Shown: positions 14,305 through 23,165 of the stretch, piece by piece
Layout: the number at the start of each line of letters is the position of its first letter
Position numbering within the stretch: the first letter of the stretch is position 1
Source of the DNA: a virus
Virus record (IMG/VR): IMGVR_UViG_3300037189_000322
Coordinates: 1-25,376 of that record
Strand: one strand, 5' to 3'
DNA: 25,376 nt
Notes under the pieces: model-generated
The model's database searches: none
What the model saw: the letters and a program-made list of their open reading frames with translations, nothing else
Told to the model about the DNA's origin: nothing
Made by a program: the position numbers and the translations under genes

Positions 14305-17300
14305 TGGCCGTAACAAACGAGCAAGTCGCTTCTTATTTAGCATCGAACTCTAACCTGAGTGATGCGGACATTGCTGCGGCCATGAGCCAGTTTGGGGTGA
14401 CGCCTGCACAGATGGCGCAGGTCACTGGTCTTGATGTAGGCGCTGTACAGTCCCGCTTTGAGGCCGCTGCACCCGCTCCCGTTTACGCTCCTGAACCTGT
14501 TTACACCCCGCCCGTCTACACCCCCGATCCTGTTTATTCCCAGCCTGCGCCACTTTCTTTTGTGCAGCCAAGCGTAAGCGCTACGCCCAGCCCTCTCGGG
14601 GGCGTTTCGGAGCCGCTGTATTCAAGCCTGACAGCTTCAAGCACTCCACAACAAATTGCCGAAGCGTATGCCCAATTTGTTGGGGGTGCTGGTGGTGATA
14701 CGAAAGCCAACCAAGATGCAGCCCGTGAATTCCTTGAAAGCCGTGGGATTGCTGCGCCAACTATTGGGCAAGCGTATAACGAGTTCGCACAGCCGCAGCA
14801 GGTAAATGCGGATGCAGTTTCGGGTGCGCTTTCGCAAGTCACCAGCGTTCGTGGCGATGACGCCATGTCGCACCCCAACGACAGCCTCGCACCAACGAAC
14901 CTCGACAGGTACGAAGTCCGCACTGAGCAAGGACCCTACTCGCACACAGAGTATGAAGGGGGTCCGGCTGTATATAGTCCTGATGTCACCAGATATTTTG
15001 ACAAAACAACAGGCAAGGAAGTTAGCGCCAATGAATACCGTGCAGGCACAGGTCAGGGCAATACTGTTGATAAATTGACTTCCCAAATTTTGGGGCAGGG
15101 CATAACAGATAAGTGGACGGGTCAGGCTTTTGGATCTGCCGCTGCAACTGCTGAGGACATAGCGAAAAGATTGGACAGTATTGGCATTACCGACATCAAT
15201 CAGTTCGGCAAAGTGGACGCCTATCAAAATGTTTATGAGATGGGCAAAACTTACAATGGTCAACGTGTTGGCAAAATCGACCCAAATGAAGATGGCAACC
15301 TCATTGATGCGACTTATGACCCCGACAGAGGCTGGATACCAGTTCCGGCTGGCGCGAAACTTGAAACCATATACGGGCAAGAACTACAAGCCGCTGGGGA
15401 CGACTATGGCACGCTTACCCCCGTAAATTCTTCGGACGTCACCATTGTTGACGGCAAGCCTGTAATTAAAACTGGTCAAACCTTTGGCAACAAGGTAACT
15501 GGTGAGGCGTTGGACCCGAACTACGCTTTTGCTGGTGGGAACATTTTCAGCGGAACATTTGCTGGCAAAGGCAGAACGGGTTATGGCGTTCAGTTTGCTG
15601 ATGATGGAACGCCGTACTTTTACACGGCATACGGCGGCTCAAGCAACGACCTTGCGCAGCTCATGGAAGACCCGATTATTGGCACCGTTGTGCAAGCAGC
15701 GGCTTCATATTTTGGTGGACCACTTGGAACTGCTGCACTGAACTTGGCGGCTGGCAGGGAGCCTGAGGATGTGGCAAAGGCTGCATTGACTTCATGGGTT
15801 GCCGGAGAGGTCGGCAAAATTGTATCGGGTGCGCCATCCGTGATTGATGCTGTGGGGCAAACCGGTGCAAACATTGCTGGTCGTGTTGCTGGCTCTGTGG
15901 TGACTGGCGGTGGCAAAGATGGGGCATTTCAAACGCTGCTCACGGGCGGTGTTGGCGCAGTCATGCCGGAAATTCAGTCCATGATTCCCGGCTACGAAGA
16001 CTTACCCCCGTTCGGGAAAGAATTTGTCAACAACGCAATAGCATCGACACTGCGGGATGGTGATCTGAGTCAGCAGGACCTGATCAATGCTGCTGTCAGG
16101 GCTGGCACGGTTGCCGCAAGGACTTCGGCTGGCGGTACAACTGGCGGTATCACCAACCGCACTTACGACGACACCATCACTCAGGCTGGTGCTGATGCCT
16201 TCTTGAGGGCGAAAGAGGCTGGTGCTTCCGATGAAGACGCCATGGATGCTGCCAACGCCGTAACGGGTGTGCAGATCAACCCAATTGATGCTGGTGGTCC
16301 TAACCTGTCCACCACGACAACGTATGACCCACGGGCTGCTACTGTTGACACAAACTTTGGTGATCTGCAAGGCGCGATTGAAACCAATGCAATAAACGAC
16401 GCCATGCGTGCTGACAGGCTAGATCTGATCAGTCAAGCACCAAGATTCAGTGACGCCTACAGCCAAGCTCGTGAGCTGCTTGGACCAAACCAGACGTTCA
16501 CATGGAACGGCAAGCAGTACAGCACAGCCACTGCAGAGGAGCGTCCAGATCTATCTGCGCCAAAGGTGCAGCCAGCAACGGATCAGAGCGCCGCAGAGAC
16601 TGCACGCCTGACAGCTCAGAATACCGCCTTGGTTACGGGCAACGCGCCAGACCAGAGCGCGGCAGAGACTGCTCGACTCGCCAACCTGAATGCAGGTTTG
16701 AAGTCGATGGAGAAGACCGGCTTCCTTGGTCAAATTTACAAAGACCTGAACGAGCAATTCAGGCTTCAAGGCGTTGCTGCAAACGAGTACCTGAAGAACA
16801 ATCCCAACAGCCCAATTACTCAGAGCGTCAGCTCGGCATTTGAGGCTGCTGGTGAGCTTCAAAAGAACTTGGGCGGCATACCCTTGGCTTTTGACAACAA
16901 GCCTCTTGCTGACATTATTATCAGTGGCGGCAGTAAGTTGCAAGCACTGGGTCAGTCGCTTGGAGATGGTCCGCAGGACACCAAAAATTGGAACGATACC
17001 GTTGATCTGATTAGCAAAGCCAAAGGAACAGAGAAGCTGGCTGTTCTGGCTGGTCGCATCATGGACGGGACAAGCGGGCTTGCAAGGCAAATTGGCGTTG
17101 AGCTTCGCCAAGAAATCCCGGCTCTCTTTTTGGGTGGCGGCTTGTTGAGACCAACCATGATTGCCAGTGGTTTGATTGATGTTGCCGACACGGGTGGCGC
17201 TGCTGTTATTGAGGCATACGATGACGTTGTCAAAAAAGGCGGAACCCATGCCGAAGGTTTGTCTGCTGGACGTAAAGCTGGCGCTGCCGCCGCTGCAACT

Positions 17301-19367
17301 GAAGCCGTCATTCAAGCAACGATGGGCAAGCTCGGTGATTTTGCCGCTGGTAAGCTCGACAACGTCTTGTCAAAGGGAACCACAAAAATAGGCTCTGAGG
17401 GCGTTGTTGGTGGAACTCAAGAGGCGGGTTCATCTGCTGCTGTGGATCTTGCTTTGGGCAACGCTATCGACGTCAACAAGGCTATCACGCAGGGCGTTTT
17501 GGGGACTGCCGTAAGCAAGGGTGCGGCAACCGCAACCTCTGGCATCGACGCCGCGCAGACCGATTCAATCAACAACATCATCTCAACCGCTGTTGCTTCC
17601 AACAATCCAGAGACCGTCAACTCGGTCATCACAAACTCTGTGCAGACATCGCTGAACAGCGGCGCTTCTGTTGAGGTTGCCGTTGGAAATACTGTTGGTG
17701 CAGCGATCACCAATGGCGCGGACGCTGCCGTGTCAATTGATAACGTGGTGACCACTGCGATTGAAAACGGTGCTGACACATCTCAGGTGGTTGCATCAAC
17801 AATCACTTCTGCGGTTAATGCAGGATCTGAAGCGGCTGTTGCTGTTGATTCTTCAATAACCGCTGCATTAAATGCCGGTGGAGATCCAGCCGTAGTTATT
17901 GACTCTGCCGTAACTGCTGCTGTAAATGCTGGCGCAAGTGTAGACACAACACTGGCCTCCGCCGTGTCTTCTGCTGTTAACGCTGGTGCTGACGTCAACA
18001 CGGTGGTTCAGGCGGCAACGGATGCAGCGGTCAGCACTGGCAACGATGTGACGGTTACATCAGACGCTAATACGGTCACGATCAACAATGCCACGACCAA
18101 CACTGACACCACCGTTGATGCAGCCACTGGCGTCACCACTACGGTGGACAACGCCAACAACGTGACCACGGTGGTGGATGGCAACACCACAACTGTTGTT
18201 GACGCGAACACCAATACCACGTCACAGACTACCGTTGACACCGCCAATAACACCCAGACAACAGTTGTTGCTGACGCCGCCACAAACACAAACACCGAGA
18301 CGGTTGTTGACACCAAGACCAACACCACTACCTCGACTACTGTTGACACCAACAACAATACAACCACTCAAACCACAATCAATCAAGACACACAGACAAC
18401 TGTCTTGACTGACACCAACAACAATACACAGACAACAGTGAAGTTGAATGTCAACACGGGTGATGTGATTGAAGTCAAAGAGGCAGAGATTCCTCCAGAC
18501 TGGAAGCAGCCTGTTGTTGAGACTCCCGTTGTTCCACAATCGGTTACGCCTCCAACAGTTGTGTCTCCAGAGGCCACTCCTCCAGCGACCGTTGTCAATC
18601 AAGTTGCAGCAGCTCCAAAACTTGCACCTAAACTCACGGAAGAATCAAGAGTTGGTGCTAATGGGGTTGGTTTGCCTGTTGGTATGGACTTAAAACCAGC
18701 CTCCCTGCGCTCACGCGAGACGCAAAAGGCCATCGACCCACTTGCTCGGGTAAAAGAGATACAAGCTGAATTTGAAAGAGACGCCATGATCCAAAACGTA
18801 GACCCCCGCCTGATGCAAATCTTGCAGCAGCGTTCAGACCCTCAACAGCAGTCACAACAGTTCGACAAAGACATCGGTGCGCTGGCAAGACTCTTGGGCG
18901 GCGAACCCGAAGCCCCGAACACCAGCAACTACTACTCCTACGGTTCCGAGGACAGCATCGACGACATCCTTGGGGGCAGGGCAGCAAACTACAAGGAGGG
19001 CGGCTACGTGGAGCCCCTGAAGGCTTCTGGCGGTTCTATGGCGCTTCCTCTGCTGGCAAAGTCCGGTGGCGCTCTGGGTCATTACCAAGGACGTGAGAAT
19101 TTCAAAGAAGGCAAGCACGTTGCTGGTAAGGGTGACGGACAGTCGGACGACATCCCAGCATGGCTGGCTGACGGGGAGTTTGTCTTCCCTGCCGACGTGG
19201 TTTCTGCCCTTGGTAACGGCTCCACAAAGGCTGGAACCGACAAGTTGTACGAGATGATGCACGGCATCCGTGACCGCGCCAGATCTAAGGGTCCGAAGGA
19301 TCTTCCCCCTCCCGCTTTGAAATCCCCGCTGGATTACTTAAAATCTAGCAAAAGGAGCACCTCATGA
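14304..19367 (+). CDS. Giant internal virion/ejection-type protein, 1687 aa
   Basis: Likely an internal core or DNA-ejection protein. The N-terminus (NEQVASYLASNSNLSDADIA) looks like a small helical UBA-like domain and is followed by a Pro-rich linker (about 52-100). Gly/Ala-rich hydrophobic patches occur at about 470-550 and 980-1060 (AALNLAAGREPEDVAKAA; KAGAAAAATEAVIQATMGK) and could contact membrane. A 23-residue duplication (DQSAAETARL) begins at 760 and 783. Eight 18-residue repeats span 1111-1254 and a Thr/Asn/Asp repeat tract spans 1269-1387. The C-terminus has a widespread phage module, GDGQSDDIPAWLADGEFVFP (about 1610-1630), followed by VSALGNGSTKAG and KLYEMMHGIRDRARS. It starts in a TAATG junction and ends in an ATGA junction. 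The three following ejection-type genes support the role; no enzyme motif is seen. Confidence 0.7.
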   Translation: MAVTNEQVASYLASNSNLSDADIAAAMSQFGVTPAQMAQVTGLDVGAVQSRFEAAAPAPVYAPEPVYTPPVYTPDPVYSQPAPLSFVQPSVSATPSPLGGVSEPLYSSLTASSTPQQIAEAYAQFVGGAGGDTKANQDAAREFLESRGIAAPTIGQAYNEFAQPQQVNADAVSGALSQVTSVRGDDAMSHPNDSLAPTNLDRYEVRTEQGPYSHTEYEGGPAVYSPDVTRYFDKTTGKEVSANEYRAGTGQGNTVDKLTSQILGQGITDKWTGQAFGSAAATAEDIAKRLDSIGITDINQFGKVDAYQNVYEMGKTYNGQRVGKIDPNEDGNLIDATYDPDRGWIPVPAGAKLETIYGQELQAAGDDYGTLTPVNSSDVTIVDGKPVIKTGQTFGNKVTGEALDPNYAFAGGNIFSGTFAGKGRTGYGVQFADDGTPYFYTAYGGSSNDLAQLMEDPIIGTVVQAAASYFGGPLGTAALNLAAGREPEDVAKAALTSWVAGEVGKIVSGAPSVIDAVGQTGANIAGRVAGSVVTGGGKDGAFQTLLTGGVGAVMPEIQSMIPGYEDLPPFGKEFVNNAIASTLRDGDLSQQDLINAAVRAGTVAARTSAGGTTGGITNRTYDDTITQAGADAFLRAKEAGASDEDAMDAANAVTGVQINPIDAGGPNLSTTTTYDPRAATVDTNFGDLQGAIETNAINDAMRADRLDLISQAPRFSDAYSQARELLGPNQTFTWNGKQYSTATAEERPDLSAPKVQPATDQSAAETARLTAQNTALVTGNAPDQSAAETARLANLNAGLKSMEKTGFLGQIYKDLNEQFRLQGVAANEYLKNNPNSPITQSVSSAFEAAGELQKNLGGIPLAFDNKPLADIIISGGSKLQALGQSLGDGPQDTKNWNDTVDLISKAKGTEKLAVLAGRIMDGTSGLARQIGVELRQEIPALFLGGGLLRPTMIASGLIDVADTGGAAVIEAYDDVVKKGGTHAEGLSAGRKAGAAAAATEAVIQATMGKLGDFAAGKLDNVLSKGTTKIGSEGVVGGTQEAGSSAAVDLALGNAIDVNKAITQGVLGTAVSKGAATATSGIDAAQTDSINNIISTAVASNNPETVNSVITNSVQTSLNSGASVEVAVGNTVGAAITNGADAAVSIDNVVTTAIENGADTSQVVASTITSAVNAGSEAAVAVDSSITAALNAGGDPAVVIDSAVTAAVNAGASVDTTLASAVSSAVNAGADVNTVVQAATDAAVSTGNDVTVTSDANTVTINNATTNTDTTVDAATGVTTTVDNANNVTTVVDGNTTTVVDANTNTTSQTTVDTANNTQTTVVADAATNTNTETVVDTKTNTTTSTTVDTNNNTTTQTTINQDTQTTVLTDTNNNTQTTVKLNVNTGDVIEVKEAEIPPDWKQPVVETPVVPQSVTPPTVVSPEATPPATVVNQVAAAPKLAPKLTEESRVGANGVGLPVGMDLKPASLRSRETQKAIDPLARVKEIQAEFERDAMIQNVDPRLMQILQQRSDPQQQSQQFDKDIGALARLLGGEPEAPNTSNYYSYGSEDSIDDILGGRAANYKEGGYVEPLKASGGSMALPLLAKSGGALGHYQGRENFKEGKHVAGKGDGQSDDIPAWLADGEFVFPADVVSALGNGSTKAGTDKLYEMMHGIRDRARSKGPKDLPPPALKSPLDYLKSSKRSTS
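16581..16679 (+). repeat. Direct coding repeat (DQSAAETARL, two copies)
   Basis: A 30-base segment at 16581-16610 recurs at 16650-16679, 69 bases (23 codons) apart, with only a few third-position changes. Both encode DQSAAETARL. This is a small internal duplication in the 1687-aa protein, just before a helical region. Confidence 0.65.
17634..18065 (+). repeat. Eight 54-bp coding repeats (18-residue units)
   Basis: Residues 1111-1254 of the 1687-aa protein divide without gaps into eight 18-residue units. Examples are NTVGAAITNGADAAVSID, STITSAVNAGSEAAVAVD, SSITAALNAGGDPAVVID and SAVSSAVNAGADVNTVVQ. The consensus is roughly SxVTxAVNAGADxxxVVx. The DNA copies have diverged, so the repeat is old and held at protein level. 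A degenerate unit with two extra residues precedes it. Confidence 0.8.
18108..18462 (+). repeat. Thr/Asn/Asp-rich repeat tract (TTVD units)
   Basis: Residues 1269-1387 of the 1687-aa protein are a run of short units starting TTVD, TVVD or TTV and rich in N, D and T, such as TTVDAATGVT, TTVDNANNVT, TVVDTKTNTTTS and TTVDTNNNTTTQ. Unit length varies from about 8 to 14 residues. The pattern suggests a stacked beta structure or an extended linker. Confidence 0.65.
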
Positions 19368-20344
19368 GCTTATTTGACGCGCCAGATCCACGGAAAGTGG
19401 AGTTAAAGGGTAGCACCACTCAAACCGCCCCGCAGTACCTGACGGACTACCTGTCTTCACTGGCCCAGACTGGTCAACAGCAGTTGGGTGCAGCCAGCAT
19501 TGCTCCACTGAATCAAAACCTTCAGGATCTGTACGGTGGGGCTCGGGACACTTTGGAGCGCTACCAAACCCCCATGGACGAGTCCTTGTCGACTCTGCAA
19601 GGCGCTGCAAAAGGCGTATCTGCTCAGGACATCTCTCAGTTCTACAACCCGTATGAGCAAGACGTGGTTAATGAGATGGGTCGTCAGAGCGCCCTAAACG
19701 TCCAGCAAAGCATGCTTCCCGCTTTGCGTGCTGCATTCGCTGGTCAGGGTGGCTTCGGGAGCCAAAGGTACGCCGGGGCAATGGGGCAGGCCATGGGCAA
19801 CGTGCAGTCGGACCTGTTCGGCAATCAAGCCAAGCTGCGCTCCGAGGGCTACAAGACCGCCTTGGATGCTGCCTTGCGTGATCGCGGCTATGACATTCAA
19901 GCGGGTCAGAGTCTTTATGGCTTGGGTCAAGCCGAGTCTCAAGCTGGGACTCAAGGACTCAAGACCTTGGGCGACATCGGCGCTCAGGAGTTGGGCTACG
20001 AACAGTCGAAAATTGAGGCTCCACTGACTCGTGCTCAGAACGTGGCTCAGATCATGCGTGGATACACGTACCCCATGACCACGGCAGAGACCAAAGAAGC
20101 CCTTCCCGGGGCATTTGCACCTTCTCCGTTGCAACAGATTGCTGGCTTGGGTACGCTGGTTGGTGCTGTTGGGAAAGGCAGCTCAGGAAGCGACATATCG
20201 AAATTTTTGAGCGGACTCAACTACAGAGGATCAACCGGAGACCTCCGAGGCGGATCTACTCTTGTGACTGGCGGGGAAAATCTTGGTTATGGTGAAGCTG
20301 GATCTGCCGCAAGCGATGAATTCAACCCGTTTCCAATAATTTAA
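19364..20344 (+). CDS. Internal virion protein, 326 aa
   Basis: Probably an ejection or core protein. It is helical and Ala/Gln-rich, with motifs I recognise from virion proteins of other environmental phages: SQFYNPYEQDVVNEMGRQ (about 91-108), GQGGFGSQRYAGAMGQAM (about 127-144) and repeated LRSEGYKTALDAALRDRGY and GLGQAESQAGTQGLKTLG segments. The first ~30 residues (MSLFDAPDPRKVELKGSTTQ) are extended and the last ~70 are Gly/Ser-rich, including a hydrophobic stretch (QQIAGLGTLVGAVG). A strong ribosome-binding site (AAAAGGAG) precedes the ATG, which overlaps the stop of the 1687-aa gene (ATGA). Molecular role is inferred from location among ejection-type genes; it could also be a scaffold-like protein. 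Confidence 0.65.
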   Translation: MSLFDAPDPRKVELKGSTTQTAPQYLTDYLSSLAQTGQQQLGAASIAPLNQNLQDLYGGARDTLERYQTPMDESLSTLQGAAKGVSAQDISQFYNPYEQDVVNEMGRQSALNVQQSMLPALRAAFAGQGGFGSQRYAGAMGQAMGNVQSDLFGNQAKLRSEGYKTALDAALRDRGYDIQAGQSLYGLGQAESQAGTQGLKTLGDIGAQELGYEQSKIEAPLTRAQNVAQIMRGYTYPMTTAETKEALPGAFAPSPLQQIAGLGTLVGAVGKGSSGSDISKFLSGLNYRGSTGDLRGGSTLVTGGENLGYGEAGSAASDEFNPFPII

Positions 20345-20353
20345 GGGGCAACC

Positions 20354-21856
20354 ATGGCAACCAAAGCACCGCTTGGCTCCTTATACGCTGAAGGTCCAGA
20401 AGAACAAGCTCTGGTTGATGAGATCAAGGGAACATACGCAAAGTTGCGTGAATCCCTTGAGGCTCGTCAAAAACCGTTATTTGATCCAACACTGCTGGCT
20501 ATGGCTCAGGGCTTTCTTGCGCCCACAAAGACCGGCTCTTTTGGTGAGGCTCTTGGCAACGTGGCCGCTCAAGTTGGTCCCGCTCAGGAGGCTCAAGAAA
20601 AACGTGCCCAAGAGATTGCCTCCATGAAGATGGAGTTGGCCCAGCGTGAGCTTGCCCAGCGTCAAGCAACCCGTGGCGAAGCCATGTTTCAACAGATGCT
20701 GCCTCGGATTGGGGGGCAATCAGGCGCTGCTACTCCCAGAGCGCCCGGTACGCCTGCTGCTCCCGGCGCTCCAGCCGCCCAGCAAATGCGTCCGGTTACG
20801 TCCGCCGACATCGCACTGCTTGCCAGTCAGCCGGGTATGGAAGGCAGGGCCAAAATCCTGAGCGACATGATCAAGTCTGATCGAGATCGCTTCAGCATTT
20901 CCATGAACGGCATCGTGTTTGACAAAGACACGCAGCAGTACCTCAACCTTGAGATTCCGGGTCAGAAGCAAGAAAGATTCACAACTCAGTTCGGCACCTA
21001 TGAGATGACGCCCTACGAGTACAGCCAATACAAACAGGCTGAGGCGGCAGGACAGGGAAAACAGTGGATTGACAAATTCCGTGGGGTTGCGCCTTCTGGT
21101 GCCCCTACCAAGCCAACAGTTCGTCCGACTGTTGCGGAATCTGCCGCAGAGATTAAAGGCGCAGAGACTAGGGCTGTTGACACCACCAAGGCAGAAGTTG
21201 GTCGCACGCAAGAGATGATCGACGCTGGCAAGGATGTATCTGGTCGTTTGGCTTCGTATTCCGCCCTGCGCTCAATCGCTGCTCGTCCCGATGCCAAGGA
21301 GATCTTCGGTATCTTCAACCGTCCAGACTTCGGCAGTGCGTTGCTCAACCTCATCCAAGAGGGCGTCAAAACCCCCGGACAGACTTCTATTCAGGCTGGT
21401 GCTTTGGAAGACAGCCTGAGGAACATCGGCTTGTCGCAAGATCAGATTGACCGCTACCGCTTTGGCTTGTCCGTCATGGCGAACATCCAGCTTCAGCAAG
21501 CCAAGTTGGCTGCTGGTCAAGGCGCAATCTCCAACTTCGAGCGAGACTTGTTCGCCAGTGCCACGCTGTCACCAAAGGACAACCCCGGCACAATCTTGGC
21601 AAAACTCAGTATGCTTGAGGCTCGGGCAAACTTTGACAAACAACGTGCTGCCGCCCTTCGCAAGACCAAGATGGATGCGGATGATTTTATGGACACTCCT
21701 GAAGGTCAACGTATGTCTCAAGAGTACCTGAACCAGATCTCAAACATCGCCTCCAACATGGGCGTCAGAGCCCCTGCAAGGTCAAATCAGCGCTCTGCTA
21801 CTGGCAACTACGGTCCAGCAGCCTCAAAACTTCGTGAAGAGCTTAGAGGTCAATAA
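20354..21856 (+). CDS. Internal virion/ejection-type protein, 500 aa
   Basis: Function inferred from position. The N-terminal section (DPTLLAMAQGFLAPTKTGSF, then GEALGNVAAQVGPAQEAQ) is a helical head common in internal virion proteins. A charged coiled coil at about 78-112 (EKRAQEIASMKMELAQREL) and an Ala/Pro linker at about 123-145 follow. The C-terminal half is helical (VSGRLASYSALRSIAARPDA, DQIDRYRFGLSVMANIQLQQ, GAISNFERDLFASATLSP) and may form the core structure. The gene is nine bases after its neighbour, with AAGGGG before the ATG, and ends in a TAATG junction with the transglycosylase gene. It could work with the 1687- and 420-aa proteins as the three-component core familiar from T7-like phages (gp14, gp15, gp16), but homology is not evident. 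Confidence 0.6.
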   Translation: MATKAPLGSLYAEGPEEQALVDEIKGTYAKLRESLEARQKPLFDPTLLAMAQGFLAPTKTGSFGEALGNVAAQVGPAQEAQEKRAQEIASMKMELAQRELAQRQATRGEAMFQQMLPRIGGQSGAATPRAPGTPAAPGAPAAQQMRPVTSADIALLASQPGMEGRAKILSDMIKSDRDRFSISMNGIVFDKDTQQYLNLEIPGQKQERFTTQFGTYEMTPYEYSQYKQAEAAGQGKQWIDKFRGVAPSGAPTKPTVRPTVAESAAEIKGAETRAVDTTKAEVGRTQEMIDAGKDVSGRLASYSALRSIAARPDAKEIFGIFNRPDFGSALLNLIQEGVKTPGQTSIQAGALEDSLRNIGLSQDQIDRYRFGLSVMANIQLQQAKLAAGQGAISNFERDLFASATLSPKDNPGTILAKLSMLEARANFDKQRAAALRKTKMDADDFMDTPEGQRMSQEYLNQISNIASNMGVRAPARSNQRSATGNYGPAASKLREELRGQ

Positions 21857-23118
21857 TGGATGAATTTTTGAACAAGTTAAGCGAAGATCAGGCGCAAGTT
21901 GCGCTTGAGATTGCACGCAAGGCCAAGCAGATGGGCATTGACCCAAAACTTGCCGTGATCTTGGCTTACCGCGAAAGCGGACTCAAGCCTGACGCCAAGG
22001 GGTCAAGTGGCGAGATCGGCACGATGCAAGTGATGCCAAAGACAGCCGAGATGATGGGGTTCTCGGTTGAAGATTTGCGAGATCCAGCCAAGAACATTGA
22101 GATCGGTCTGACCTATCTCAAGCAAGGTCTCGACAAGTTTGGTGACCCTATGCTGGCTGTTGCCGGGTACAACGCTGGGCACAATCATCCCTATTTCACA
22201 GACCCCGAAAAGAACGCTCTGCCTGCGTCCACCAAGGACTACCTGAGAGACATTAACGGCATGGGCGGCTTTGCTGAGCCCGAGGCTCAAGAGGCACCTC
22301 CCGAGCCCGTGGTGACGCCAGCTTCTGAAACCGACTTCATGGCGAACAAGGCACGCATTGCCACCGACGTTGCGGGTATTGGTGCTGGGGCTGCCCTGTC
22401 AAAGGGCTTGGATGTCGCATCAAACATCGGCAAAACGGGCGAAGCCATCCGTCAGTTACCCGGTGCCTTGTCTGCTGCAAGACCAGTTGCTGGCGGACCT
22501 GCTGGACCCGTTGGCGGACCCGTCTCTTCTGGGGCAAAGTGGCTTCAGAACTGGGGTGGAATTTCCAAGGAAGGTTTTTCTGGAGGCGTTCCAGAGGGTG
22601 CGGCTCAGTACAACAAGATGAAGCCGCAAGGTCAAATCATGCAGGGGCTGGCAAAGAAGGGCTTGATCACCCCTCAGCCTGTGCAGCCGGGGGTGTTCAC
22701 GGGTGGACAGCTTTCAATCTCGGGGCAACCAAGTGTTGCACCACCACCTCCACCCCCAAGTCCGCTGTCGCAAGCTGCTGGCGCTGTAAAACAAGGCGTA
22801 GGCGCTGTTTTGCGCTCACCCATAGCCTCGGGTGCTCTTGGCGGTCTTTCGATGGCTGAGAGCGGTCAGGAGGCTCAGAAGCGCGTTCAAGCGGGTGACA
22901 CCACCGGAGCCATGATTGCAGGCACTGGCGGCTTGGGTGGAGCCATGCAGATGATGCCCAGCCCACAACTCAAGACCATTGGTGCTTTGATCTCTGCCGC
23001 ATCGCCTTTGACTCTTTACCTGCGGGAAAACCTGAAAAACCAAACCCCAATGCCTGACCCAACCGAGCAAGAGATGTTTGAGGCACAGAGACCCGCCTTC
23101 AGATACGCAAGACCCTAA
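21856..23118 (+). CDS. Virion lytic transglycosylase (SLT domain) protein, 420 aa
   Basis: Predicted to cut peptidoglycan locally during genome entry. The N-terminal ~140 residues are a soluble lytic transglycosylase domain. The catalytic Glu is E40 in AYRESGLKPDA, followed by GEIGTMQVMPKTA (about 53-64), NIEIGLTYLKQGL (80-92) and AVAGYNAG (101-108). After a Pro/Glu-rich linker come Gly/Ala-rich, partly hydrophobic segments (VAGIGAGAALSKGLDV; GPAGPVGGPVSSG), a run of six prolines (about 296-301) and another Gly/Ala-rich region (SGALGGLSMAESG). This is the layout of internal virion proteins such as T7 gp16, though much shorter. It starts at a TAATG junction and is the last plus-strand gene before the terminator. 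It is a particle enzyme, distinct from the endolysin at 9291-9839. Confidence 0.85.
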   Translation: MDEFLNKLSEDQAQVALEIARKAKQMGIDPKLAVILAYRESGLKPDAKGSSGEIGTMQVMPKTAEMMGFSVEDLRDPAKNIEIGLTYLKQGLDKFGDPMLAVAGYNAGHNHPYFTDPEKNALPASTKDYLRDINGMGGFAEPEAQEAPPEPVVTPASETDFMANKARIATDVAGIGAGAALSKGLDVASNIGKTGEAIRQLPGALSAARPVAGGPAGPVGGPVSSGAKWLQNWGGISKEGFSGGVPEGAAQYNKMKPQGQIMQGLAKKGLITPQPVQPGVFTGGQLSISGQPSVAPPPPPPSPLSQAAGAVKQGVGAVLRSPIASGALGGLSMAESGQEAQKRVQAGDTTGAMIAGTGGLGGAMQMMPSPQLKTIGALISAASPLTLYLRENLKNQTPMPDPTEQEMFEAQRPAFRYARP

Positions 23119-23139
23119 GCAGTTGCCATGCAAGGGATT

Positions 23140-23165
23140 TGCCCCCAGTGATGGGGGCATTTTTT
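23140..23165 (+). terminator. Intrinsic terminator ending the virion gene cluster
   Basis: TGCCCCCA (23140-23147), a GTGA loop and TGGGGGCA (23152-23159) form a perfect 8-bp stem closed by a GNRA-class tetraloop, followed by six T (23160-23165). It lies 21 bases after the stop of the transglycosylase gene. The T-run exists only on the plus-strand exit side. The stop codon of the opposing minus-strand gene (23164-23166) falls in the T-run. Confidence 0.85.

Noticed and set aside
14637-15380. Minus-strand open frame of 247 aa inside the 1687-aa gene
   Set aside because: It is antisense to a long, well-supported plus-strand gene and its translation has no domain pattern. Such shadows are expected from the Ala/Gly/Thr codon composition.
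16551-17315. Minus-strand open frame of 254 aa
   Set aside because: Antisense to the same 1687-aa gene, Ser/Cys-rich translation without motifs, and no ribosome-binding site context.
17634-18462. Possible CRISPR-like or satellite DNA array
   Set aside because: The repeat period is a multiple of three, units are translated in one frame, and the DNA copies have diverged while the protein pattern is kept. There are no identical repeats with unique spacers.
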